Assembly: GCA_036541255.1 (NCBI GenBank)
Contig: JAZHDD010000071.1
Location: 1-36,604, forward strand
Reading direction: 5' to 3'
Source of the DNA: Paucidesulfovibrio sp036541255
GTDB taxonomy: Bacteria; Desulfobacterota; Desulfovibrionia; Desulfovibrionales; Desulfovibrionaceae
DNA: 36,604 bases
Positions 30,330 to 36,494 of this stretch are shown one piece after another; within the stretch, counting starts at the first letter, position 1; each line of letters starts with the position of its first letter. The position numbers and the translations under genes were made by a program. Under the pieces are notes generated by a model. It saw nothing but the letters and a program-made list of their open reading frames with translations. It made no database searches and had not been told where the DNA came from.

Positions 30330-31225
30330 TGGCAAACTCCTTGAGCGCGTAGACGCTTGGCCTCTGCGATGTCTCGCGCCGTCTGTTCTTCGGGTGTCAA
30401 TTCGTGCGCGTCGTCTTGCTCGTCCTCCCACCGTCTGGCAGTGATCCAGCCCTGGGCCCACTTCGGGCTTTTACCGTTGGCGATAAGAGAGGGCCGCGCC
30501 ATGGCCTCGCGGCGTGCGGCATCGAGGATGGTTTCAACGAGGGCGGAAGTCAGGATGGGGATGTCAAACCAGGCGTCGGCGGCTTCGGCCTTGCCCTTGA
30601 AATATCCGAATGCGTCCCAGAACTGGTTGAACGTCGAAAGACGCTTTCCGGTCAGCTTGCGTTTTTTCTTCGTGAGGTAGAATTCCACCTCATCACCAAC
30701 CGCACGGTTCTCGCCGTGCGGAATATTGTCTTTATTCTTCTTCTTATTCTTTTCATTCTTATCATTCTTGTTCTTGTACCGTCGCTTGTCCGTCGCTTGT
30801 CCGTCGCTTGTACTGTCGCTTGTACCGTCGCTTGTACCGTCGCCTTCTTCTAATACCTGATATTTGTCGTAATTTAAAATAGTTATGATAAATTTTCGCT
30901 TGTCCGTTTTCAGAACGTCCGCTTGTACCGTTTTTTGATCAAAAATCGTGCTATTTTTTCGTAAAATCATGCTACTGTCGCTCAGTTCGGTTAGAAAACG
31001 GCGGACTTTTCCCCGTGACCATTGCCAACGATCAGCAAGTTCGTTTTCTGACCAACCCACGTCTCCACGGCCAAGATCAATCCGCAAACCCTGCTTGCGG
31101 ATAAACCCCGGCTTGTGATTTGCCAGAATCAAGAGATCAACCCAGGCTTGCCCACGCGAAAACGGCTCGGACTTCCAAAGTTCGTTCAGGGCGAGCTTAC
31201 GGTGTAGTTTTATCCAACCATCCAT
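30326..31225 (-). CDS. Replication initiator, O-protein/DnaD-like winged helix (299 aa)
   Basis: The start MDGWIKLHRKLALNELWKSE, then AWVDLLILANHKPGFIRKQG and LADRWQWSRGKVRRFLTELS, follows the phage replisome-organiser N-terminal winged-helix plan (about residues 1-120). A low-complexity linker (about 128-170: DGTS units, then a Lys/Asn run) is followed by a helical C-terminal domain (about 190-270) that would recruit helicase. The linker DNA is a set of iterons, so the gene probably contains the origin it binds, as in lambda O. It follows the RHH gene after a 43-base gap in the early operon. Confidence 0.8.
   Translation of the reverse strand: MDGWIKLHRKLALNELWKSEPFSRGQAWVDLLILANHKPGFIRKQGLRIDLGRGDVGWSENELADRWQWSRGKVRRFLTELSDSSMILRKNSTIFDQKTVQADVLKTDKRKFIITILNYDKYQVLEEGDGTSDGTSDSTSDGQATDKRRYKNKNDKNEKNKKKNKDNIPHGENRAVGDEVEFYLTKKKRKLTGKRLSTFNQFWDAFGYFKGKAEAADAWFDIPILTSALVETILDAARREAMARPSLIANGKSPKWAQGWITARRWEDEQDDAHELTPEEQTARDIAEAKRLRAQGVCQ
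30722..30931. other. Candidate replication origin inside the initiator gene
   Basis: A pyrimidine-rich, AT-rich tract (30722-30772, coding the Lys/Asn linker) and a second AT-rich tract (30846-30896) flank six tandem iterons (30773-30842). Two more copies of the core CTTGT(A)CCGT lie at 30899-30907 and 30922-30931. Iterons plus AT-rich unwinding DNA inside the gene for the initiator is the lambdoid origin layout. The function is inferred. Confidence 0.65.
30773..30842. repeat. Six tandem iterons of 11-12 bp
   Basis: On the plus strand the units begin at 30773, 30785, 30796, 30807, 30819 and 30831, reading CTTGTACCGTCG (12 bp), or CTTGTCCGTCG (11 bp) for the second and third. Because two units are 11 bp, the reading frame shifts across the array: the protein changes from DGTS units to QATDKRRY while the DNA stays the same. 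That argues the DNA sequence is what is conserved. Confidence 0.9.
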
Positions 31226-31268
31226 TCAGCGCCTCTCAACACGCAAAAAGGATAGCCTGTATTACAGA

Positions 31269-31478
31269 CTACCCCTTTTGTGTGACTGACACCTTGGCGT
31301 CCGGGTCATACGTGATAATTATGGTCGGCTCTCTCTCTACAATATCGCAAAAAAGAGTCACGGCACGATCAACCAGTCCCGACTTGGTAACTTCGTTGTC
31401 CGATGCCGCGATGATCGCCATAAGTCGGTTATGTGTGCCCTGTGATAGGCGCACGGAAAAAGGGTCTGTTTTAGGCAT
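31269..31478 (-). CDS. Ribbon-helix-helix-like small regulator (69 aa)
   Basis: FSVRLSQGTHNRLMAIIAAS, then VTKSGLVDRAVTLFCDIVER, has the beta-strand plus two-helix pattern of Arc/CopG-type DNA-binding dimers. The C-terminal strand region (TIIITYDPDAKVSV) is short. It starts one base after the Cro-like stop. It may help control early transcription or copy number; target unknown. Confidence 0.65.
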   Translation of the reverse strand: MPKTDPFSVRLSQGTHNRLMAIIAASDNEVTKSGLVDRAVTLFCDIVEREPTIIITYDPDAKVSVTQKG

Positions 31479-31479
31479 G

Positions 31480-31695
31480 TCACACCGCCGGTTTTTTTAG
31501 GTTGACACCGAGCACGTCTTCAACGGATACGCCGAGCCCTTGAGAATATTTCAGGGCTGTGACCGCGCTCATTGACCGACGCTGCCCGTAATAGTGAGAG
31601 GAAACGGTTGGAACCGGCAGGCCGCAAAGGTGCGCCGCCTCCTGAACCGTCAGGCCCTTGTCCTCAAGAATTTGTCTGATTTTTGGCTTTCCCAT
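31480..31695 (-). CDS. Cro-like XRE repressor (71 aa)
   Basis: MGKPKIRQILEDKGLTVQEA, then AHLCGLPVPTVSSHYYGQRR, shows a compact HTH (about residues 14-36) with little else, the usual size for Cro. It is the first gene of the early minus-strand operon, diverging from the CI-like gene across a region of inverted repeats. GAGGAA lies ahead of the ATG at 31695. It probably binds the same operators to switch off repressor synthesis. Confidence 0.8.
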   Translation of the reverse strand: MGKPKIRQILEDKGLTVQEAAHLCGLPVPTVSSHYYGQRRSMSAVTALKYSQGLGVSVEDVLGVNLKKPAV

Positions 31696-31707
31696 GGGGT
31701 TCCTCTA

Positions 31708-31748
31708 CTCTCGCATAATCATGATGGCAAGAAAATTTTATGCGAGAG
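31708..31748. promoter_or_regulatory. Operator pair upstream of the Cro-like gene
   Basis: CTCTCGCATAA (31708-31718) and TTATGCGAGAG (31738-31748) are perfect 11-bp inverted copies 19 bases apart, just ahead of the Cro-like start. Cognate half-sites appear at the second early promoter (32326-32429). The size and placement suit binding by dimers of the CI-like or Cro-like protein. Confidence 0.75.
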
Positions 31749-31773
31749 AAGAATTTTTGCCCTCCTTGATTAC

Positions 31774-31812
31774 GCGCTTAGTGCTATACAAGCGCATTAT
31801 TCCTAGTATAAT
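31774..31812 (+). promoter_or_regulatory. Promoter of the CI-like repressor with inverted repeat
   Basis: A perfect TATAAT lies at 31807-31812, with TATACA (4 of 6) at 31785-31790 and a 16-base spacer. The -35 lies inside GCGCTT-N10-AAGCGC (31774-31795), which would allow autoregulation. Transcription would start near 31819, about 50 bases before the chosen start codon. Confidence 0.6.
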
Positions 31813-31871
31813 TGACGCACCCAGGAAATAAAGTTGGGAAAAAAGAGAAAAAAAATAAAATCGAGGTACGT

Positions 31872-32258
31872 ATGCCAAACGATGTCTTTGACTTATTCAA
31901 GAATAAGGTGCTAAATAAGTTGCGTGAGATAAAAGAAGCCAAAACTTGGAATGCGGCAGAAATAGCCGATAAAAGCGGGCTGGCTGTTCAGACCATTTAC
32001 TCCCTCGCAGGCGGCCAGCGCGGGAGCGAACCAGAGTATTCCACAATCTTCAAATTGGCCGAAGCATTGGGGTGGACTATGGGTGATATAGCGGCAGAGT
32101 TATTCCCCGACCAAGTGGGGCGCGTCTATCAATTGGTTAAGGACAAGCCTACGATGTTCAACAACATGCTCGTGGTGATGACTTCAGGAGACGCGGCAGA
32201 CATCAAAAAATTGGAAGCCGACTTGGAGTATATGGCCAAGAAAGTAAGTCCTAGTTAA
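31872..32258 (+). CDS. CI-like XRE repressor without peptidase domain (128 aa)
   Basis: I choose ATG 31872 (MPNDVFDLFKNKVLNKLREI), with GAGG five bases upstream; a frame from 31812 would begin within the -10 box. The HTH is KTWNAAEIADKSGLAVQTIY, then GGQRGSEPEYSTIFKLAEAL (about residues 24-67). The C-terminal 60 residues are helical and lack the Ser/Lys S24 autoprotease of lambda CI, so induction may rely on another signal. It diverges from the Cro-like gene and is followed by a terminator. Likely keeps the prophage silent. Confidence 0.8.
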   Translation: MPNDVFDLFKNKVLNKLREIKEAKTWNAAEIADKSGLAVQTIYSLAGGQRGSEPEYSTIFKLAEALGWTMGDIAAELFPDQVGRVYQLVKDKPTMFNNMLVVMTSGDAADIKKLEADLEYMAKKVSPS

Positions 32259-32277
32259 TTATCTGAAATTTTACGAC

Positions 32278-32315
32278 CACAAAAAAAAAGGAGCTTCGGC
32301 CTCCTTTTTTTTGTG
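32278..32315 (+). terminator. Rho-independent terminator after the CI-like gene
   Basis: A 12-bp stem AAAAAAAAGGAG (32282-32293) / CTCCTTTTTTTT (32301-32312) with loop CTTCGGC, framed by CAC and GTG. A-rich and T-rich flanks make it work on both strands. It isolates the repressor gene from the second early operon. Confidence 0.92.
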
Positions 32316-32325
32316 CCAAAATTCT

Positions 32326-32429
32326 GCGCTCGCATTGACATTTGTTATGCACACGCATAAAAGAAGATCAACAACGACGACGCGCCGCCGAACCTCACCG
32401 CGCTACGGCCGGAGAAAATTACGCGAGAG
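32326..32429 (+). promoter_or_regulatory. Repressor-controlled promoter of the second early operon
   Basis: TTGACA (32335-32340) is a consensus -35, with TAAAAG (32358-32363) 17 bases on. Between them is the perfect inverted repeat TTATGC-ACAC-GCATAA (32345-32360). GCGCTCGCAT just upstream (32326-32335) and TTACGCGAGAG downstream (32419-32429, one mismatch to 31738-31748) repeat the half-sites of the Cro/CI region. The 318 bases 32259-32576 hold these sites, the terminator and no gene I can support. Confidence 0.65.
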
Positions 32430-32576
32430 CAGAGTTGCCCGAAGGCCAAGAGGGAAAGGCTGCCGAACATGACCGGATTTGAGCCAGCCCAAAAAGCTGG
32501 ACTATGCGGCAAGTAGGCGCCGGAACTGAAGGACCGGAAGGATGGAACGGGAACAGGACGGGAACAGGAGGCCAGT

Positions 32577-32720
32577 ATGTACGTTTACATTCAGTCGGAA
32601 CCTGGGCTTTGGACGGTCGGTTTTTTCGACCCGAGAGGACAATGGCATTCGGAGTCGGATCACGCGGAAAAAGACGCGGCGGCACGGCGCACGGCTTGGC
32701 TTAACGGCGGGGCTCTTTGA
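32577..32720 (+). CDS. Small conserved phage protein (47 aa)
   Basis: A perfect AGGAGG (32566-32571) sits five bases before ATG 32577. The product reads MYVYIQSEPGLWTVGFFDPR, then GQWHSESDHAEKDAAARRTA, ending WLNGG. This 'V-Y-x-Q-S-E-P-x-L-W-T-V-G-F' mini-protein is a common phage early gene of unknown function. The stop lies within a 13-bp sequence repeated at the next gene's stop. First gene after the repressor-controlled promoter. Confidence 0.8.
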   Translation: MYVYIQSEPGLWTVGFFDPRGQWHSESDHAEKDAAARRTAWLNGGAL

Positions 32721-33122
32721 AATTTCTAACGAAAAATATTCAACAAAAAGGAGAATATCATGGACCCTCTATCAACCATTCTTGAAGGCATCAAAAACAA
32801 TCACGCCCCTGAGAGCGTCAAAACAACGCAGGCTGATCTGTTGGCCCTGCGCGAATCGTTCATGACACATCATGATTTTACCCCGGGGCAACTCGTGCAG
32901 TGGAAGCCGTTCATGGACATTAGTACTCGCCCTGGCCCCTTTGTCGTCATGGAGGTCCTGTCTGAGCCGGAGCGGGACACAGCGGAAGACACGGGCTCAC
33001 CTCTGTTCTGCGAACAACTAGATTTGCGCTGCGGAGACATCCTTATCGACGGAACATTTGTGCAAAGGCTCATTGATTCGCGTCGGCTTGAGCCTTTCAA
33101 CGGTTCTGATCTTTGAAATTTC
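32714..33122 (+). repeat. 13-bp direct repeats flanking the 118-residue gene
   Basis: TCTTTGAAATTTC occurs at 32714-32726 and 33110-33122, each time spanning the TGA stop of a gene. The interval carries exactly one gene. The right copy ends one base before the tRNA-like element. The coordinates given span both copies and the interval between them. Confidence 0.8.
32760..33116 (+). CDS. Early-operon protein of unknown function (118 aa)
   Basis: AAAGGAG lies six bases ahead of ATG 32760. The product reads MDPLSTILEGIKNNHAPESV, then FTPGQLVQWKPFMDISTRPG and FVQRLIDSRRLEPF. It is soluble, with a helical N-terminal third and a beta-rich centre (PFVVMEVLSEPERD), and resembles small phage proteins with an SH3-like 'G-x-L-V-x-W-K' strand. 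It is flanked by 13-bp direct repeats, so it may be a mobile accessory gene within the operon. Confidence 0.7.
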   Translation: MDPLSTILEGIKNNHAPESVKTTQADLLALRESFMTHHDFTPGQLVQWKPFMDISTRPGPFVVMEVLSEPERDTAEDTGSPLFCEQLDLRCGDILIDGTFVQRLIDSRRLEPFNGSDL

Positions 33123-33248
33123 GAGTTGGGCGGCGTGGTGGAGACACGCGGCAGAGGTCTGACCGTTAAGCCCGTAGGCGGGAGATGCCGAGCAGACCGC
33201 GCGGTTGGTAGGCGAACCATCCGGTTCAAATCCGGACCCAACTCACCA
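33123..33248 (+). ncRNA. tRNA-like element with 8+5 bp acceptor/T-arm and encoded CCA (126 nt)
   Basis: GAGTTGGG (33123-33130) pairs perfectly with CCCAACTC (33237-33244), followed by A and CCA (33245-33248). Next to it is a perfect T arm, TCCGG-TTCAAAT-CCGGA (33220-33236), with a canonical T loop. A D-arm-like hairpin GCGTG-GTGGAGA-CACGC is at 33133-33149, and GGTCTG (33156-33161) can pair with CAGACC (33193-33198). I find no 5-bp stem with a 7-base anticodon loop. The 8+5 coaxial stem recalls bacterial tRNA-Sec, but the length is 30 nt too great. It may be an interrupted or decayed tRNA, or a viral tRNA mimic. Confidence 0.6.
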
Positions 33249-33438
33249 GTTTTTCCCCGGACGCAAACGGCCATGTCGCAGAACAGTAGTCCGTCGCAAA
33301 GTAAAGGGCTTGGGGCGGTGCCCTGTCCGGGGGATCAAATTTTGAGGCGGCGCGGGGTGGGCTCCTCCACTACCTTGGCGCAGGGTGGCCCGCAATGTGC
33401 GGGCCGCCTTTCCAACACAAACAGCGGGAGAACACGGA
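33249..33438 (+). other. Non-coding stretch after the tRNA-like element
   Basis: No frame here has a convincing ribosome site. It contains a perfect 8-bp hairpin GGCCCGCA-ATG-TGCGGGCC (33387-33405) with no T run, about 30 bases before the next gene, and a T5 run right after CCA (33250-33254). It may be processed leader RNA or part of a longer non-coding RNA with the tRNA-like element. Confidence 0.5.
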
Positions 33439-33603
33439 ATGCGCGGAAAAAAAGCAAAGGCCCTTCGGAAACTGGCCTACGGGCCGACCGGAAGCATCAG
33501 ATTGCGCCAATATCAATGGGTCAAAACGGAACGGGGAAACTACCGACTCGAAGCGACCGGCAGCAGGGCCATATATCAAAAGCTGAAGAAAGGAGGTCTG
33601 TAG
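33439..33603 (+). CDS. Small basic phage protein (54 aa)
   Basis: I choose ATG 33439 (MRGKKAKALRKLAYGPTGSI), behind GGGAG, over an upstream in-frame ATG at 33385 that would translate the hairpin. The sequence is strongly basic with a short beta part (YQWVKTERGNYRLEATGSRA) and ends LKKGGL. This kind of Lys/Arg-rich mini-protein, probably nucleic-acid binding, is frequent ahead of recombination genes in phages. One base separates it from the next gene. Confidence 0.7.
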   Translation: MRGKKAKALRKLAYGPTGSIRLRQYQWVKTERGNYRLEATGSRAIYQKLKKGGL

Positions 33604-33604
33604 C

Positions 33605-34033
33605 ATGGAAGGAACAGCGGCAGCAAAATTTGATCGGGCCACAAGCCCCAATGTTCAAGAAAACATTTTCACGGATATGGCCCGGTGCGACCTGACCCAG
33701 GAAGAGCTTCAGGAGTTGGCCAAGGTCATGGCTGATGACCAGTTGGAGCTTGAACGTCTGGAAGGTGAAAAGGGCTCTATCGCAAAGGCATACGCATCCA
33801 AGATCGAAGCCGTGAAAGCCCGAATCCGGGAGAAGTCCGGGACGTTCCGCCAGGGTTGGGAAATGCGCGACGTTGACCACGTCGAGGTCAAGGATTTCGA
33901 CCGGGGAACCTGCACGCTGTCCCGCCTGGATACCGGCGAGGTCGTGAAGCGGCGCAAGTTGACCACGGCAGAACTCGAAAGCAACGCGGCGCGGCTGCCT
34001 ATCGACGTGCCGCCCAACGAGCGAGAGCAATAG
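33605..34033 (+). CDS. Coiled-coil early protein (142 aa)
   Basis: AAAGGAGG lies within the end of the preceding gene, eleven to eighteen bases before ATG 33605. Residues about 25-75 (ARCDLTQEELQELAKVMADD, then LERLEGEKGSIAKAYASKIE) form a coiled coil. A beta-rich C-terminal domain follows (VDHVEVKDFDRGTCTLSRLD). Proteins with this helix-hairpin plus beta layout sit in phage recombination or SSB-like modules. I cannot name the family. Confidence 0.7.
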   Translation: MEGTAAAKFDRATSPNVQENIFTDMARCDLTQEELQELAKVMADDQLELERLEGEKGSIAKAYASKIEAVKARIREKSGTFRQGWEMRDVDHVEVKDFDRGTCTLSRLDTGEVVKRRKLTTAELESNAARLPIDVPPNEREQ

Positions 34034-34046
34034 AGAGGACACAACC

Positions 34047-34298
34047 ATGCCTATCGCCACCTCAATACCAGAACTTGACCGGCTGCTTGGAGCGGAATTG
34101 ACCCGGATGCGCCAGGACCGCGACCAGCGGATGGTGGAAGATTCCCACCGCTACCACATCCTGAAATCCGCGATTGTCGGCGGTGACGCGAGAATGCTCA
34201 ACGAACTGCGCGGGAGCCGCGAAAAGTTCGATGAAATCGTGGACCGCAGCGGCAAGGATTTGGCCGACATTTATTTCAAGAGCCGGAAACGGTCATGA
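34047..34298 (+). CDS. Small helical early protein (83 aa)
   Basis: GAGAGGACA precedes ATG 34047. The sequence MPIATSIPELDRLLGAELTR, then QRMVEDSHRYHILKSAIVGG, is helical and highly charged, ending in SRKRS. It overlaps the next small gene by ATGA. No known family; likely an accessory factor of the recombination operon. Confidence 0.65.
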   Translation: MPIATSIPELDRLLGAELTRMRQDRDQRMVEDSHRYHILKSAIVGGDARMLNELRGSREKFDEIVDRSGKDLADIYFKSRKRS

Positions 34299-34447
34299 CC
34301 ATTTGCGAACGGATCAAACGCACGCTTCGGCCTCGTCACAGGACGGCGGCCGAAGACGTGATCCCCGGCCATGTCATCATCCAGGCGCTCATCATCCAGG
34401 CGGCCCGGGAGGCGAACACGGCCAAGAAAGGAGGACGAAAATGTTAA
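34295..34447 (+). CDS. Small basic peptide overlapping recE start (50 aa)
   Basis: A short gene with ATG 34295 overlapping the previous stop (ATGA) reads MTICERIKRTLRPRHRTAAE, then DVIPGHVIIQALIIQAAREA, ending KKGGRKC. It is basic with a central hydrophobic helix and overlaps the start of recE by seven bases, so coupling is likely. The AAAGGAGG ribosome site of recE lies in its last codons. Real by position, unknown by family. Confidence 0.55.
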   Translation: MTICERIKRTLRPRHRTAAEDVIPGHVIIQALIIQAAREANTAKKGGRKC

Positions 34448-35292
34448 ATCTCAACCTGCAAGACACGGGCTCCTTGGTACAGGCCGGGCTGATCCCCGGT
34501 ATCCCGATTGAGGACTACCACAAGGGCCCTGGCACATCAAAGAGCCAGCTCGATCAGGTAGCAAGAACCGTTGCTCATTACCTGTCCAGTCTGACGATCC
34601 CCCGGAAAGAAACCGACGCCATGAAGATCGGTTCACATTTTCACACAATGGTTCTTGAACCGGAAAAACAAAATTTCGTGGTCGGCCCGGATGTCAACAA
34701 GAACACGAATATCTGGAAGGCTTTCAAGGCTGATGCCGAGGCGGCTGGCCAAACCATAATCGACCAGGCCACTTTGGACATGCTGAACGGCATGGTTGCC
34801 AGCGTCAAGGCCCACCCTGCGGCGTCTGCCCTGCTCTTTGACGGCGACGGAATCAACGAATCGTCCGCCTATTGGTACGACAAGACGAGCGGGCTCTTGT
34901 GCCGCTGTCGGCCCGACCGCTACCGCCGCGACCTGAACCTTATCGTGGACCTGAAGACTACGGGAGACGCTTCCCCCGAAGCCTTCGCCAAGTCCGTTGC
35001 AGATTTCAGATACCACGTTCAGGCGCCTTTTTATTCTGACGGGGTCACGACCGCAACCGGGCAAGAGGTGCGCGGGTTCGTATTCGTAGTTGTTGAAAAA
35101 ACTCCCCCGTATGCCGTGGCGGTTTACCAACTTGATGAGCAAGCCATGGAAGAGGGCCACATTCTTTACCACCGGGATTTGATGCGCTTGTCCGAAGCAA
35201 AATGCTCCGGAATCTGGACTGCCTACAGCGACCGCATTGAAACCATTTCTCTGCCCCGCTGGGCAATCAAGGAGACACGTTCTTATGAGTAA
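34441..35292 (+). CDS. recE: RecE-type exonuclease VIII, nuclease domain (283 aa)
   Basis: ATG 34441 (MLNLNLQDTGSLVQAGLIPG) follows AAAGGAGG. Landmarks match the E. coli RecE C-terminal nuclease: YHKGPGTSKSQLD, GSHFHTMVLEPE (Glu73), RPDRYR (Asp159), LIVDLKTTGDASPEAF (Asp170, Lys172 of the PD-(D/E)xK core), RYHVQAPFYSDG and the closing ISLPRWAIKE. The enzyme degrades the 5' strand of duplex ends to give 3' tails for annealing. It lacks RecE's long N-terminal extension, like most phage versions. It overlaps the putative annealing gene by eight bases. Confidence 0.92.
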   Translation: MLNLNLQDTGSLVQAGLIPGIPIEDYHKGPGTSKSQLDQVARTVAHYLSSLTIPRKETDAMKIGSHFHTMVLEPEKQNFVVGPDVNKNTNIWKAFKADAEAAGQTIIDQATLDMLNGMVASVKAHPAASALLFDGDGINESSAYWYDKTSGLLCRCRPDRYRRDLNLIVDLKTTGDASPEAFAKSVADFRYHVQAPFYSDGVTTATGQEVRGFVFVVVEKTPPYAVAVYQLDEQAMEEGHILYHRDLMRLSEAKCSGIWTAYSDRIETISLPRWAIKETRSYE

Positions 35293-36490
35293 CATGCCCG
35301 CCACCCTCTCATATCAGCAGGCCGTTGGATACGTCGATCCCGGCGCGGTAGCTGCCGCCGAATCCGTTAAGGCCCGCATTCAAGCGTCGTTCATTATGGC
35401 GATGCAGCGGCCCAGAAACTACATGGAATCCCGGACCAGAATTCTTGATGCTTGTAAGCGCCCCGAATTTGCGCAGCGCGTCGAGTACGCGAAGCCGCAA
35501 GGGAAGAAGCAGGATGAAAACGGCAGATGGGTCAACAACATCATCAAGGGCCCGAGCATCCGATTTGCCGAGCTGGCAGTCCGGGAATGGGGCAATGTCA
35601 ATACCGAAACCCAGATCGTCTATGAAGATGACTATGTGCGCCGAATCAAGGTTACGGTCATTGATTTGGAAACCAACGCCACTTTCGGGAAGGAAGCGCA
35701 GATCAAGAAGACCGTCGAGCGCAAGGATAAGAAAGGGCGCGAGGTCGTCAGTGAACGGTTGAACTCTTACGGGGACCCAGTTTTCATTGTCTTGGCCACG
35801 GACGAAGAGTTGGCCAACAAAGAAGCGGCCATGGTTTCCAAGATCATTCGTAACGAGGGTTTGCGCCTGATCCCCCAGGACATCATCGATGAAGGAATCG
35901 CCACGGCACGCAAAACATTGGGTACGCGAGACGCGCAAGACCCCAAGGCCGCCCTGAAGAACATCGTTGACCACTTCGCAAGCCTGAACATCGGCCCGAA
36001 GCAACTTGAACTTTACCTTGGGCACGGGCTCGACATCATCAGCCCCGCCGAACTGCAAGACCTGCGCGGAATCTATCAGGCAATCGCAGCCAAAGAGGCA
36101 TCTTGGTCCGATTACGTCGCGCGGGAGTCCAAGGACGACTTGAACGATTTGTTGGGCAAGAAGCCCGAGCCCAAGTCCGAACCTCCCAAGCAGGAAAAGA
36201 AGGCCGAACCTGAACCTCAATCAGCGCCGGGACCTGAACCGAAAAACGAACCCGCGCCGGAGCCGGTCCAGATGAAGCCCGAAGGACAGAAGGCCCCGCG
36301 TCGATCCAAGGAAGAAATGGACGGCCTGCGCTTTGAGTTGGTCGAGGAAATTGCCGCCGAAGGGCTGGACCTGAAGTATTTTGAGGACAAAGTCAAAGCC
36401 TTCTCCAATCAGTGGAGCACGGCGCAAATGGATACGATCAGGAACGTCCTGATCCCCAACATGAAAGCCGAAAAGGCAGGTCTGGTGTGA
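35285..36490 (+). CDS. Putative ssDNA-annealing recombinase partner of RecE (401 aa)
   Basis: I use ATG 35285 (MSNMPATLSYQQAVGYVDPG), inside the recE stop region with AAGGAG ten bases upstream. The core IIKGPSIRFAELAVREWGNV, then VIDLETNATFGKEAQIKK, YGDPVFIVLATDEELANKEA and SKIIRNEGLRLIPQDIIDEG, is a phage family usually paired with exonucleases and thought to anneal single strands, though not classical RecT. Residues about 300-350 are a Pro/Glu/Lys linker, followed by a small charged domain (MDGLRFELVEEIAAEGLDLK). Pairing with RecE is the strongest evidence. Confidence 0.65.
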   Translation: MSNMPATLSYQQAVGYVDPGAVAAAESVKARIQASFIMAMQRPRNYMESRTRILDACKRPEFAQRVEYAKPQGKKQDENGRWVNNIIKGPSIRFAELAVREWGNVNTETQIVYEDDYVRRIKVTVIDLETNATFGKEAQIKKTVERKDKKGREVVSERLNSYGDPVFIVLATDEELANKEAAMVSKIIRNEGLRLIPQDIIDEGIATARKTLGTRDAQDPKAALKNIVDHFASLNIGPKQLELYLGHGLDIISPAELQDLRGIYQAIAAKEASWSDYVARESKDDLNDLLGKKPEPKSEPPKQEKKAEPEPQSAPGPEPKNEPAPEPVQMKPEGQKAPRRSKEEMDGLRFELVEEIAAEGLDLKYFEDKVKAFSNQWSTAQMDTIRNVLIPNMKAEKAGLV

Positions 36491-36494
36491 TGCC

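Noticed and set aside
31700..31800. Minus-strand promoter for the Cro-like gene
   Set aside because: A promoter must exist here, but no -35/-10 pair on the minus strand has acceptable spacing and match, so I did not assign coordinates.
32348..32473. Arg/Thr-rich 41-codon frame starting at ATG 32348
   Set aside because: The start lies within the promoter itself, no ribosome site is present, and the composition is extreme.
32467..32514. 15-codon frame (MTGFEPAQKAGLCGK) upstream of the 47-residue gene
   Set aside because: Too short and without a clear ribosome site; could be a leader peptide but there is no supporting evidence.
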